DNA of 64,000 nucleotides from Bradyrhizobium sp. Ash2021 (lineage in GTDB: Bacteria > Pseudomonadota > Alphaproteobacteria > Rhizobiales > Xanthobacteraceae): assembly GCF_031202265.1 (NCBI RefSeq), contig NZ_CP100604.1, forward strand, positions 2,958,501 through 3,022,500, written 5' to 3'. Position 1 is the first letter of the stretch. Each line of letters begins with the position of its first letter. A program made the position numbers and the translations under genes. Below the pieces are notes generated by a model. The model did not search any database, had not been told where the DNA came from, and saw nothing but the letters and a program-made list of their open reading frames with translations. Below are positions 25,498 through 33,909 of the stretch, piece by piece.

Positions 25498-27477
25498 TTA
25501 CTTATCGGGCCAATTATGGTCCCCGCCATAGTGCTGACCCATGCCGTCGGCGGCCGGCGCCTGTAGAGGATGCTCGCTCAGCGACGCCTGTGCCGTGCTG
25601 ATGGCTTCAGCCAGTGGCTTGCCATCCAGATTGATCGTCAGCGCGATCGGCGCCAGCGTCGCCTTCGGCGCGACACTCGTTCCGCCCGCAAAGACACCGC
25701 CAGGGCCTGCGGGCATCCCCCTGATGGCGTCTGCGATCGCGGTGGCGGCCTTCTCTGCAGCGCTGTTGCCGGTGATGACCGCGTGATGATCCATGTTTTT
25801 CAAATACTGTTCAGCGACGCCCAAGGTGCCACCAGCAAGGCCACCGATCGCGGCGCCACCCAAAGTACCGACGCCAGGGATGAATGAACCAGCAAGCGCG
25901 CCGACGAGCGCGCCCTCGCCAGTGCGCGCGCCTACGGTGGCCGTGCTCCGGCTGGGCAGAACAGACCTGATCCCCTCCAAGACACTCTTGAGATCGTGCA
26001 ATCCAACGTTGACAGCCGGCAAAACGGTCTTGCCGAGATCCATCATGGTAATGTTGAATTCCTGCATCGCCGTGCGGGCATTCTGCACGGTGCTGCCTTC
26101 CCTGTAGCTCTCGGTAAAGCCGGCATATCTATTCTTGAAGTCCGGCGATTCCATCATCTCGCGCAGGCTTTGCACTTGCTGGCGTACCGCCGGATCGGCC
26201 AACAGCGCAAAGCCGCCGCCGCCCTGTGCTCCAAATAGTGACCTCTCGATCGCCGCCCGTCGCTCGACCGGGATTTTCGGCGCATTGGTACCGCCGATGT
26301 CGAGCATCTTGAGAAGATCGGGCTTGCCGTCCGTGAACCACGTCGGCTTGCCCTTTTCATCTGACAGCCCGAGTTCCTTCAGCGCGGCCTCATGCTTCCT
26401 ATACATCATCTTGCTCATGAGCGACGTGCCAGGCATCGCCCTGATCGCCATTTCCCTCAACCAGGTGCCCGATTTGGTATTGGTCGCACCGGCGCGGGTC
26501 AGCGCGGTGCCGAGCAGAAGCGTCTGCATAGGGTCGATCTCGAGGCCGCTCTGCAACAGCGGCACCGCATAGCTCGCCGCGCGTTCGATCGAGCCGAGAG
26601 ACGCCGGATTTGCCGTCGACAGGAACGCGAACGCCGGCGCCAGTTTCTTGATCGCTTCCGGCGAATATTGCTTGGTCATGTGCGCAAGCCCGATCAGCGC
26701 GCGCATCGATTCTTCCGGTGTCGAATCCTTCAGCCGTGCTTCGATTGTCGCGGCGCGCAGCATCTCAGGCAAGACGTCGATGCCGCCGCCAGGCGTGCCC
26801 TGGAACATCCTTATTTCCTGCTTGGCCGATTTGGCGATGTCCTTCAGGCCGTAGCCGGACTGCACCATCGAATCCTGCAAGATCTTCCGAAACTTCGCCC
26901 GGTTGACGTCGTTCTGTTCCAGGCCGCTATGGTAGATCAGCTGGAAGACGGCGTCCTCCATCTCCGCGGCTTCGTAGACGCCATAGCCGAGCAGGCCTGC
27001 GCCAGCCATCGCGCCGGTAGCTGCCCCGCCCATGCGCCCGCCGCCCATGCGAATGTGGGTGCCGCCTGGCATGGTGACACCTGGACCGTAGACATGCGCG
27101 CCGCCGCCGAGCCAGCCCGGCCGGTGAGCCCCGCCGCCACCGCCGGCCCTTGGAGGCGGCGCGCCCGCGCGGCCACCAGTGGCCGCCGCAGCTGCCGCTG
27201 GCAATGCCGTGCGCGCCGCGACCCTCGAAGCGTTCCCGATCGCGAGGCGCGCGGCACCGGCATTTTTCGCAACATCACCCCATGCCGTTGCCAGCGCGCC
27301 GGCCTCAGAAATCGCCGCTGTCAGTGCGACCGGCGACTTGCCAAACGCCGCCAACGAAGCGCGCGCCTGATCTAACGCGGTGTTCAACCTGCGAACTTCA
27401 GCGAGGATCTTGCGCAGCGCCGGTGAGGCTTCGTCTATGACGCGAAAAATACTTCCAACTTCATAACTAACGATCAT
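25498..27477 (-). CDS. Phage tail tape-measure-like protein
   Basis: The product is 659 aa. The N-terminus has helical heptads (VIDEASPALRKILAEVRRLN). A Gly/Ala/Pro-rich region at about 100-160 is followed by a TMP-like core with a conserved helical block (YSPEAIKKLAPAFAFLSTA, LLLGTALTRAGATNTKSG, and GSTVQNARTAMQEFNITMMDLG) and a glycine-zipper hydrophobic segment (GALVGALAGSFIPGVGTLGGAAIGGLAGG) typical of tape measures. These proteins set tail length and reach the host membrane. At roughly 1.5 Å per residue it would span about 100 nm. No tube, terminator or baseplate gene accompanies it. Confidence 0.75.
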   Translation of the reverse strand: MIVSYEVGSIFRVIDEASPALRKILAEVRRLNTALDQARASLAAFGKSPVALTAAISEAGALATAWGDVAKNAGAARLAIGNASRVAARTALPAAAAAATGGRAGAPPPRAGGGGGAHRPGWLGGGAHVYGPGVTMPGGTHIRMGGGRMGGAATGAMAGAGLLGYGVYEAAEMEDAVFQLIYHSGLEQNDVNRAKFRKILQDSMVQSGYGLKDIAKSAKQEIRMFQGTPGGGIDVLPEMLRAATIEARLKDSTPEESMRALIGLAHMTKQYSPEAIKKLAPAFAFLSTANPASLGSIERAASYAVPLLQSGLEIDPMQTLLLGTALTRAGATNTKSGTWLREMAIRAMPGTSLMSKMMYRKHEAALKELGLSDEKGKPTWFTDGKPDLLKMLDIGGTNAPKIPVERRAAIERSLFGAQGGGGFALLADPAVRQQVQSLREMMESPDFKNRYAGFTESYREGSTVQNARTAMQEFNITMMDLGKTVLPAVNVGLHDLKSVLEGIRSVLPSRSTATVGARTGEGALVGALAGSFIPGVGTLGGAAIGGLAGGTLGVAEQYLKNMDHHAVITGNSAAEKAATAIADAIRGMPAGPGGVFAGGTSVAPKATLAPIALTINLDGKPLAEAISTAQASLSEHPLQAPAADGMGQHYGGDHNWPDK

Positions 27478-27709
27478 TTAACTTTCCTTTGCAGCATCGC
27501 GGATTCGCGAGAATTCTTGGCACGCACTGGAGGACGTTCCGACCGGCATGTTCGGCGACGATTCCATGCGCATTAAAAACGGATTCGAAGATGCGCTCGA
27601 CGACGGCAGGGTGTTCGGCCAGGGTCTGCGGCATCACCGGGCCCAACGCCGCGGTCAGCTCGTCCACGATTTCTTGAGCAACTTTGCGGTCCCGCGCTCT
27701 TCGGTTCAT
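27467..27709 (-). CDS. 80-aa protein overlapping the tape-measure start
   Basis: The likely start is MNRRARDRKVAQEIVDEL at 27709; an upstream in-frame start at 27757 is possible. It is helical, with three cysteines near the C-terminus. Its stop overlaps the start of the tape-measure-like gene by 11 bases. In many phages a tail-assembly chaperone is found right here, but no frameshift signal or family motif supports that. Confidence 0.55.
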   Translation of the reverse strand: MNRRARDRKVAQEIVDELTAALGPVMPQTLAEHPAVVERIFESVFNAHGIVAEHAGRNVLQCVPRILANPRCCKGKLNDR

Positions 27710-27805
27710 TTGGTGCGCACCCATCAAAAAAGAAATGCCGCCGCAGCGTCCAGTCATGTCGCCAGCGGCGGATCAGCGGACGTTCGAGCGGACGCCGCAG
27801 ATTCC

Positions 27806-28450
27806 TCACGCTGCTTTCTCGGCTTGCTCGGGCGCCAGATTCCAATACCGAGATTCCGACACCGCCAACGGTTCATGCTTCATTTCATCGGTGATCGCGC
27901 CAGGAAAGAGTCGCCAAAAAAACTTCGGCAATGAGGCCCGCACGCGCCTTGCTCCTGTTGCACCGTCGTGATCGTTCATTCCGGCCGAGCTCCGCGGCAA
28001 CGCCTCCATGTTAATAATCTCGCGGCCCAGCCTTTCGTATTCGGCATAGAGGCGGGCGAAATCGGCGGTCACGATGTCAATCTGGGCGGCCACATCGACA
28101 CGCTTTCGCATCAGGCCTTCTGCAGCGAAGCGCGCTAACGCGCGCCGTGCAGATTCGGCGGCCTTCTCTGCGATGGCTAAATTTGCTTCCGCCTCGGGCA
28201 ACGCTATTCGTAAGTCGGAAATGGTTTGCTCGGCGGTGTGCTGTTCGCTTCGCGCGGCTTTGATTGCTTCGATAGCGGCTGGATCGCCAAGAGAAGCTTT
28301 CAGCGCGTGGACCTCGCGTTGTTTTTTTGCTCTCATCAGGGCGAGGCCCGCGACGTTGAGCTGCGTCTCGATTTTGGCAATCGAGTTTTTCCAATCCGCT
28401 GCGATCGCGGCTGCGGTTTCGGCTTGCTGCTCGATCTGTTGTTTTTGCAT
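27806..28450 (-). CDS. Coiled-coil element protein, possible scaffold
   Basis: The product is 214 aa from ATG 28450, with GGAA upstream; the longer frame back to 28648 runs through the previous gene. The first ~150 residues are Ala-, Glu- and Lys-rich heptads (AETAAAIAADWKNSIAKIETQ, LPEAEANLAIAEKAAESAR), a long coiled coil. The C-terminal part is less regular. In the phage-like block between terminase and tape measure, a scaffold role is conceivable, but no capsid gene is present for it. Confidence 0.6.
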   Translation of the reverse strand: MQKQQIEQQAETAAAIAADWKNSIAKIETQLNVAGLALMRAKKQREVHALKASLGDPAAIEAIKAARSEQHTAEQTISDLRIALPEAEANLAIAEKAAESARRALARFAAEGLMRKRVDVAAQIDIVTADFARLYAEYERLGREIINMEALPRSSAGMNDHDGATGARRVRASLPKFFWRLFPGAITDEMKHEPLAVSESRYWNLAPEQAEKAA

Positions 28451-28496
28451 TTTCTGTTCCTTTCTCAATGCGCCATGGCCCCTCGCCGCGGGCCCA

Positions 28497-28859
28497 TTAC
28501 GGAATTGTCGGGAGCGTGTCCCAGATGCCGAGTACCACGCAAAAAAACCGCACGCTTTTGCCGGCTCCGAGCGCGAAGGCCACATTGGCGCCGAGCGTGT
28601 TGACGGCGTCGCCCGCGGGAAAGTTCGCGCCGTCGCCCTTGAAGCCACCTTGAGAGGCCGCGGCCGGAAACACGTTCATGCTATTCGCCGCGGCGTTCTT
28701 GATGGTGTATTCCAGGCCAGGGCCCGCGCCAGGAAGCACCGCGGAATCGCCAGTGGTTGCGACGACGGTGAATCTAGAAAAGGTGCGGCTGATCTGCGTT
28801 GCCAATGTCTGGCCGCCGCCGGCAAACGCGGTCATGTTGTTCTGATACGAGGCGTCCAT
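28497..28859 (-). CDS. 120-aa beta-rich, possibly virion-associated protein
   Basis: The product is rich in small residues and beta strands (RFTVVATTGDSAVLPGAGPG, NSMNVFPAAASQ, DAVNTLGANVAFALGAGKS). Similar sequences occur in phage fibre or decoration proteins I recall from Rhizobiales prophages. No cysteine or catalytic motif stands out. It lies where head genes would be in a complete phage. The assignment to virion structure is tentative. Confidence 0.55.
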   Translation of the reverse strand: MDASYQNNMTAFAGGGQTLATQISRTFSRFTVVATTGDSAVLPGAGPGLEYTIKNAAANSMNVFPAAASQGGFKGDGANFPAGDAVNTLGANVAFALGAGKSVRFFCVVLGIWDTLPTIP

Positions 28860-28913
28860 AGTCGAAATTTCCTTTCCTTTTTTGCTGGCCGCTTCGCAAT
28901 TTTTTGCGCGGCC

Positions 28914-29099
28914 TCAGTCCCTCACTACTTCGACCGGCGCGCCGAGCTTCGTCAGCAGTTCGATTGCGTCGGCGTCGGTGACGGTCGCGCCTTCCGGCCA
29001 TTCGCGCCACAGGTGCACGCCGCGGTCTGGGGCATAGAAGACAAAGCGCTCGAGCAAGCGAATCTGGTAGGCAGGCTTGATCGATTGCGATTCCATCAT
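28914..29099 (-). CDS. 61-aa phage-type protein
   Basis: The start at 29099 overlaps the previous stop (ATGATGG), giving MMESQSIKPAYQIRLLERF; a start at 29117 is also open. The product is small and soluble, ending EVVRD. It is tightly coupled to the gene before it. No function is known. Confidence 0.6.
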   Translation of the reverse strand: MMESQSIKPAYQIRLLERFVFYAPDRGVHLWREWPEGATVTDADAIELLTKLGAPVEVVRD

Positions 29100-29434
29100 C
29101 CGAATCGCCTCTTGCATTCGTCCAAGAATTTTTTGCGCTCGACCGACGACATTTCCTTGGCCGTTTTGCTCAGGTCCAGCGGTTTGAACTTTTCCGATTC
29201 GCGTTTGAGCTCGGCGAGCCTTGCGGCTGCTTCTTCGGGAGTCATGTTGCGCGCATGTTTCGCGAACAGATCCGGCCAGCGCTCTTTGAGCCCGACCATC
29301 AATTGGTCCGCGCCTGTGACTTCGCCGTTTGGTTCCAGCGTCACCTTGCTCATGTCGGCGAGCTTCAGCCCGTCCAAATCGATCATGCCCGCTTTCAGTG
29401 CCGCCGCCTTCAAGGCTTCGTTGTCGTGTTTCAT
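29096..29434 (-). CDS. 112-aa protein next to terminase
   Basis: The start MKHDNEALKAAALKAG at 29434 overlaps the terminase nuclease stop (ATGA). It is a charged helical protein (MTPEEAAARLAELKRESEKF) with a lysine-rich C-terminus. The earlier in-frame start at 29494 lies inside the nuclease gene. Neighbouring overlaps suggest a working operon. It may be a terminase-linked or head accessory protein, not identified. Confidence 0.6.
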   Translation of the reverse strand: MKHDNEALKAAALKAGMIDLDGLKLADMSKVTLEPNGEVTGADQLMVGLKERWPDLFAKHARNMTPEEAAARLAELKRESEKFKPLDLSKTAKEMSSVERKKFLDECKRRFG

Positions 29435-30168
29435 CGCTCTATCCAGTTCATGTAAAAGCTTTCGGTTTTTGTGATGTGCTTGCGGGCGCGCCACACAGCG
29501 ATTGCCAGCGCCAGCACCAAATCATCATGCTTGCCCTCGCGCGCGCTGAACGTCAGGTGGCCGGCTTCCGTGTATTTGACGCGAAAATCCTGCAACTCCC
29601 GCACCAGCTCGGCCGCTTCGGTGAGCTCTTTTTGAATGTGCAATCTGCCTTCGTGCAGCAACGCCTGAAGGGATGACACCAGCGTCATCTTCGGCACCCG
29701 CCAGGTCTTGCCCTCATTCGTCTCGGCATCGCCGCCGGTGATCATCACGCCCGTGAAAGTCAGTCCGGCGGAGGTGAACATGTCGCAAACCGGCTTGCCG
29801 ACGCCGGTCTGATCAAGCGCCAGATCAATTTTGCCGCTCCAGATCGGACGCTCCAGCAGTCGGCCAACATGCGCCACGATCGCGGGATACACGGTGCCGA
29901 GCGGCACGCGCTCGAGATAGCCGCATTGATAGATCGTTGGCTTTTCCTCCTTCCATATCGGTGTCGAACGCTGAACATCATGCGACACCAGAAAGCGAAC
30001 ACGCCGCACCACCGCAATGGCCGTCGGGTCGTGGCTCTGGCCCAAATCGACGCCAATGAAATAGCGCACGTCCTCGCGGCTGACCTCCGCGGCCATCTCG
30101 AAGGTGGGCCGTCTGGCGACGTCAGCCACAGGGCCCCGGATGACGTCAAAGGAAGGGCGAAAAATCAT
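29431..30168 (-). CDS. Terminase large subunit, nuclease part (split gene)
   Basis: The product is 245 aa. It carries the RNase H-like nuclease core: YFIGVDLGQSHDPTAIAVV with the first acidic residues, LALDQTGVG in the middle, and EGKHDDLVLALAIAVW with the last acidic pair. It starts with its own ATG at 30168, within the end of the ATPase frame. Removing one T from the TTTTT run at about 30161 (plus strand AAAAA) would fuse both parts into one ~485-aa terminase, the usual length. It could still be translated separately by coupling. Confidence 0.8.
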   Translation of the reverse strand: MIFRPSFDVIRGPVADVARRPTFEMAAEVSREDVRYFIGVDLGQSHDPTAIAVVRRVRFLVSHDVQRSTPIWKEEKPTIYQCGYLERVPLGTVYPAIVAHVGRLLERPIWSGKIDLALDQTGVGKPVCDMFTSAGLTFTGVMITGGDAETNEGKTWRVPKMTLVSSLQALLHEGRLHIQKELTEAAELVRELQDFRVKYTEAGHLTFSAREGKHDDLVLALAIAVWRARKHITKTESFYMNWIER

Positions 30169-30892
30169 CGCGCAAGGCCTGTTCGATTAGAGCTGTTGAG
30201 AACGCACTGGTGTTCTGGTCGATGAAGGCACACTCGTATTCTTCGGCAAAACGCATCGGCCCAAAAGTCTGCAGTTCTTCGGCGAGGAATTCCTTCGAAA
30301 TGCGGGGACAATCGACGCCCTTGACCGAGAACCGTTCCCAGTCTTCCCCGCGCTCCCACTGTTCGTACAGCCAACCCCTACGTCCCGCGGGCGTCGATAA
30401 CGCAATGAACCGGCCGGAGGTGGTCGCCAACATCGGGCGCACCGCCTGCAACAGTTCGTCCGGAACCCTAGCCGCTTCGTCCATGATAACGAGGCTGGCG
30501 GCGGAGTAGCCCCGCACAGTCTTCTCTGAGCCCGGCAGGCTGATGATGCGGCTGCCGTTGCTCAACTCCATGCGCGTCAAGGATTCCTGTTCCGCGGCAG
30601 GCGCGCCAGTCAGCTGTTGCCAAGCTGTGCGAATTTTCTTGAATAGCTCGGTCGACTGCGGCTGGGATGGGCTGATCACGATGACCATGGCCGGCGCGGC
30701 GTATAGAGCCTCCCACAAAGCCACGATCGCGGTGATGGTCGACTTGCCCCATTGTCTGCAGCACAGCACAAGCGTCTTGCGCGACGTCGTGGTGAGCAGC
30801 TGTGACTGGATTGCGTCCGGCTCGATGCCGCAGTCCCTCGCCAAAGTGCAGGGGTCGAGCGCCCGGGCCAGCTGCCGGTACGGGCTAAGCAT
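30146..30892 (-). CDS. Terminase large subunit, ATPase part (split gene)
   Basis: The product is 248 aa. Walker A appears as CCRQWGKST (about Lys50), and Walker B with catalytic glutamate as LVIMDEAARVP, followed by a C-motif ALSTPAG. This is the DNA-packaging motor. The frame ends early at DDFSPFL, where a complete terminase would run on into the nuclease domain, found in the +1 frame downstream. Its start overlaps the small terminase stop by 8 bases. Confidence 0.85.
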   Translation of the reverse strand: MLSPYRQLARALDPCTLARDCGIEPDAIQSQLLTTTSRKTLVLCCRQWGKSTITAIVALWEALYAAPAMVIVISPSQPQSTELFKKIRTAWQQLTGAPAAEQESLTRMELSNGSRIISLPGSEKTVRGYSAASLVIMDEAARVPDELLQAVRPMLATTSGRFIALSTPAGRRGWLYEQWERGEDWERFSVKGVDCPRISKEFLAEELQTFGPMRFAEEYECAFIDQNTSAFSTALIEQALRDDFSPFL

Positions 30893-31526
30893 GGGCGCCG
30901 CCTAGCGAAGCCGCGCTCGACGCTAGCTGCTGCTCAATCATAGGCGCAGCCATCGGACGCGGTGCGGATCTGGCTTCGAGCTCGGCCAGCCCTTCGAGCA
31001 CGGCCGCCATGGCCGCAGGGTGCCCCGCCAGTCGCTTGATGAGCATCGTCTGCAGGTCCATGAAGACCGGACTGTTGATGAAGTTGACGCTGGTGTTCAC
31101 GTTCATCACGCCGGGGGAGCGCATGATCTCGCCGGTAATCCTACCAATCTCGCGTAAGGTCTCGTTCAACCGGCCGGCCAGCGCGCTGGTGCCGTAGCGA
31201 TCGTTCACGCTCGCAGCCAACTGGAATTGGGTCATCAGGGTGCCACGGACGACGCTGAGATACTGCAACACCGAGAGGCCTTCCGAGGCCGCCTTCTGCG
31301 CCAGTTCCGCGATCGGGACATCGGCCAGGTATTGTGCCCGGAGGTCTTCCGGGACATGCCGCGCCATGTGCCGCCATAACGCGTCCCTGCCGATCGCGTA
31401 TTTCGCGGCAATCGAGTCGAGCGAGGCGCCGGCTATGCGCGTCGCCTCGATGCGAGCGCGATCCGGATGCCTGCAAACGGTGCAAGCAGGGCCTTTCTTG
31501 GATTTAAGTCTGGATCTGGCGGTCAC
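30885..31526 (-). CDS. Terminase small subunit-like protein
   Basis: The product is 213 aa. The N-terminus has a CxxC-HPDR segment (CTVCRHPDRARIE) and a helix-turn-helix (ASLDSIAAKYAIGRDALWRHM), a common form of phage packaging-site recognition protein. The remainder is helical. It sits directly upstream of the large terminase and overlaps it. Two copies of a GTGGCCGTCGAGACC repeat lie just upstream of its start. Confidence 0.75.
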   Translation of the reverse strand: MTARSRLKSKKGPACTVCRHPDRARIEATRIAGASLDSIAAKYAIGRDALWRHMARHVPEDLRAQYLADVPIAELAQKAASEGLSVLQYLSVVRGTLMTQFQLAASVNDRYGTSALAGRLNETLREIGRITGEIMRSPGVMNVNTSVNFINSPVFMDLQTMLIKRLAGHPAAMAAVLEGLAELEARSAPRPMAAPMIEQQLASSAASLGGAHA

Positions 31527-31567
31527 GGTCTCGGGCTCCGATCGGCTTAAATGCCGTCACGATGCAC

Positions 31568-31628
31568 CCGGTGGCCGTCGAGACCCCTTCGGAGTGGTAA
31601 TGGAACGCTTTGGTGGCCGTCGAGACCC
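31568..31628. repeat. Two copies of a GGTGGCCGTCGAGACCCC repeat
   Basis: GGTGGCCGTCGAGACCCC occurs at 31570 and again at 31612, just upstream of the leftward small terminase gene. A related copy, CCCGGTGGCCATCGAGACC, lies at 37884-37902 just upstream of the leftward replication operon. The 31570 and 37885 copies also share a following GAGTGGTAA. It may be a shared regulatory element or a dispersed element repeat. Confidence 0.5.
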
Positions 31629-31866
31629 CGTCAAAGCGCCTGATCCGCGCTGCCAATGACGGCGCAGCGGAAAGCAGATTGACCCAAATATACTACGGAA
31701 AAGTTGTCGCGCAAGCCGCCTCGTCGAGGTAGCGCTCTGCCAGAGCTTTTAAACCAGGCTGCATCAATATCCGTTGTCATACGACGGGAGCGCGGCGTTG
31801 AGGTCAAAACCGGCGCCAACCAAAGCGATCTGTCTCTGAAGAACCCGCAAAAGGTTGGAGCAGCAA

Positions 31867-31966
31867 GGGGCTATAAATTGTATAGCCCCCTCCGGCCGGC
31901 GCGAATATTGCCCTGATGGACGCCGGGGCGGGGGCGATCCGCTTCAGCCTATAGCCGAGGGCTATA
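31867..31966. repeat. Two TATAGCC palindromes, possible recombination or operator sites
   Basis: Site 1 is GGGGCTATA-AATTG-TATAGCCCC (31867-31889), a perfect nine-pair inverted repeat. Site 2 is TATAGCC-GAG-GGCTATA (31950-31966). They share the same half-site and are about 80 bases apart, about 430 bases past the 3' end of a serine recombinase gene. They could be its cross-over and accessory sites or a repressor operator pair. Confidence 0.5.
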
Positions 31967-32350
31967 CCCTCGCCGTCTATGTGGCCACGATCATCGCGGA
32001 TGCGCCGACGGCGCCGGACGCCGCACGCTTTCAACGCGCATCGCGTCGCTCGACCTGGCATCGTGAACGTCGGCAAGGGTGTTGCCAATCGTCGACCAGG
32101 CCGCGGCATCGCCCCGAGCATTGCGCGCCAGCGACGCCGGCATGCCGAGCGACGATCGCGCGCCGATGCACGCGCGCCTTAAGGCGCAGCGCCGCTGGTT
32201 GAGTTAATTTCGAGCGGGGCGCGGTGATAGCGGAGACGAGGCAAAATCAATCAGCGAGGCTTGCAGGGCGCGGCAAATCGATCGACAGAATGTCTGTACG
32301 AATGCGCGACGCGGAAAGCCGTCGCGGTGCCGCTGATCGAGCAAATGAAA

Positions 32351-32374
32351 AGCCCCGCAACGAAGCGCGGGGCT
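32351..32374 (-). terminator. Rho-independent terminator after the serine recombinase
   Basis: Read leftward, AGCCCCGC pairs with GCGGGGCT around an eight-base loop, and the stem is followed by TTTTCATTT. It lies about 25 bases after the recombinase stop codon. Confidence 0.75.
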
Positions 32375-32396
32375 CAACCTCGATTTGGTTATCTGG

Positions 32397-33020
32397 TCAC
32401 GCGGCTTGCTTGGCGCGCTTCGCGATCTTGCTGATGGTGGCGCGGCTGCAGCCGGTCGCGGCCTGTATGCTGCTCCAGCTCTGGCCAGCGGCGATCATGC
32501 TGGCGATACCGGCATTGCGCTCGGTATCCTCGGGGCGGCCTTTGTAGAGGCCTTCGGCCTTCGCCTTCGCCTGACCTTGCGCCTGCCGGCGGCGCCGGTC
32601 GTCGTAATCCTTGCGAGCGACCGCGGCCAGCATGTCGAGCAGCATGCCGTTGATCGCCTCGAACATCCGCACCGTGAATTCATCGGCGGCACTCGTCGCC
32701 ATCAGCCAGCTGGTCGGCAGATCGAGCGCGACAACGCGAAGTCGCTTGGCAGCCAGATCGGCCTTAAGCGCTTCCCAATCGGAAGCGGTGAGGCGGGACA
32801 AGCGATCGACCTGCTCGACAAGCACGATGTCGCCGTAGCATGCATCGGCGAGCAGGCGGAACAGCTCCGGCCGCGCCAGCTTGGCGCCGCTTTCGTTCTC
32901 GACATACCAGGCGACGATCGTGAGCCCGCGCTCGGCCGCGAATGCCTGCACCTGGTCGCGGGCCCGGCTAGCGTCCTGTTCGTCGGTGGAGGCTCTGAGG
33001 TAAGCGCGAACGTAGCACAT
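32397..33020 (-). CDS. Serine recombinase (resolvase/invertase family)
   Basis: The product is 207 aa from ATG 33020; the extension to 33068 is less likely. Catalytic serine is about Ser11 in RAYLRASTDEQDASRARDQ. The dimer region shows VEQVDRLSRLTASDWEAL and the family arginines. A C-terminal helix-turn-helix (SWSSIQAATGCSRATISKIAKR) binds the site. The length fits a small resolvase. It may resolve multimers of a replicated element or invert a segment. A terminator follows. Confidence 0.9.
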   Translation of the reverse strand: MCYVRAYLRASTDEQDASRARDQVQAFAAERGLTIVAWYVENESGAKLARPELFRLLADACYGDIVLVEQVDRLSRLTASDWEALKADLAAKRLRVVALDLPTSWLMATSAADEFTVRMFEAINGMLLDMLAAVARKDYDDRRRRQAQGQAKAKAEGLYKGRPEDTERNAGIASMIAAGQSWSSIQAATGCSRATISKIAKRAKQAA

Positions 33021-33332
33021 CCGGAATTCCTCGGTTTGATTAGGATGGTTCACATCATAACAGTTCATTTTGAATTGTCAAACGCCATTATTTGAACCAT
33101 AAAAAGGCTGGTTCGCTGGAAGCATACCCTAATTGGACCGGGTGAGATCGAGGGGAACGCGACGCGCGACTTGCCGTTGTTATGTGGCGCGGGTGAAGTC
33201 CCTGGCCTGGGCATCGCTGGCGCGGCCCCGCCGCCCACGACACGACAAGCGGCGGGGACGACTTTAAGGCCTCAGCGTAGGGTCTCCCCCGGAAGCGCTG
33301 GGGTCGCTTTTTTTTGCGGCGAGTTGGAAGGC
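33021..33332 (+). ncRNA. Candidate structured transcript ending in a terminator
   Basis: Rightward of the divergent recombinase start there is no gene, but strong structure: CCCCGCCGC (33226-33234) pairs with GCGGCGGGG (33249-33257). At 33291-33315, GAAGCG/CGCTT-type pairing is followed by eight T residues, a good rightward terminator. A short RNA or leader transcript is plausible. Promoter and expression are not shown. Confidence 0.35.
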
Positions 33333-33437
33333 ATGCCGAAAAAAATTCGCGGCCGTGGATGCGTGCCACCTATGCGTATGAAGCCAAAGCCGCACGGGGA
33401 TATTGAAGGTTGGGAAGAAGAAGACGGCGAAATCTAA
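33333..33437 (+). CDS. Possible 34-aa peptide
   Basis: ATG 33333 follows GGAAGG, and the peptide MPKKIRGRGCVPPMRMKPKP has a basic head and an acidic tail (EEEDGEI). It starts just after the T-run of the putative terminator. The ribosome site is decent, but there is no known family. Confidence 0.3.
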   Translation: MPKKIRGRGCVPPMRMKPKPHGDIEGWEEEDGEI

Positions 33438-33760
33438 GCCGACATCCAAGAGCCGCCGCGCGGGCCGCGCGGCAAAGGTCGATTGAGGCCCGAGGAAAAG
33501 CCGCAGTTTTTGCAAACGCGATCTTTCACGTTTTTATCGTAAAGCATGATTTGCGGTGGGAATGTGCAGTCGTGCAGCTCATATCCCCAGCCCTTAGCTA
33601 GAGCGACATCCGCCGCTTGCAGGGCGCGCTCGGCGGCTTCGATCTTGGCTTCTATTTCCGCACCCCCTCGCGGCAAAAGGGGATAGAGAGCCTTTAGTAA
33701 AACGAGCGCTTCGGAGCCTGCTTTGATATATTCGGACCAGTGAAAATCAGCATCAGTCAT
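33434..33760 (-). CDS. 108-aa element protein with C-terminal cysteine pair
   Basis: The likely start is MTDADFHWSEYIKAGSEAL at 33760. The first half is helical (EIEAKIEAAERALQAADVALAKG). The second half has HDC...CKNCG, a possible zinc knuckle, then a Pro/Gly/Arg-rich tail. I recognise similar small proteins in Rhizobiales prophages without a function. It is leftward, in the early part of the element. Confidence 0.6.
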   Translation of the reverse strand: MTDADFHWSEYIKAGSEALVLLKALYPLLPRGGAEIEAKIEAAERALQAADVALAKGWGYELHDCTFPPQIMLYDKNVKDRVCKNCGFSSGLNRPLPRGPRGGSWMSA

Positions 33761-33909
33761 GGCAATACCCCCCGCCGTCGAGCTGCCGCGCCAAGCATTG
33801 GCTACGGTCAGCTTTGCTGAAAGTCTAGCACGCGAATACGTTAGACAGGGAGGGGATGCGGGTGCCTTGTTCGCTGCTTTCGCGGGATGCCTCACGCACC
33901 GGGCGCTGA

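Larger units (their letters stand above)
31527..32396. other. Non-coding stretch with repeats and palindromes
   Basis: About 870 bases between the small terminase and the serine recombinase without a convincing gene. It holds two GTGGCCGTCGAGACC repeats near 31570 and 31612, two TATAGCC/GGCTATA palindromes at 31867-31966, and a terminator at 32351-32374. Short open frames here look random. Confidence 0.6.

Noticed and set aside
30146-30168. Programmed ribosomal frameshift in the terminase
   Set aside because: The T-run is short, no downstream stimulatory structure is evident, and the required shift is +1; a simple one-base change or coupling is more likely, so it is kept as a question and not annotated.
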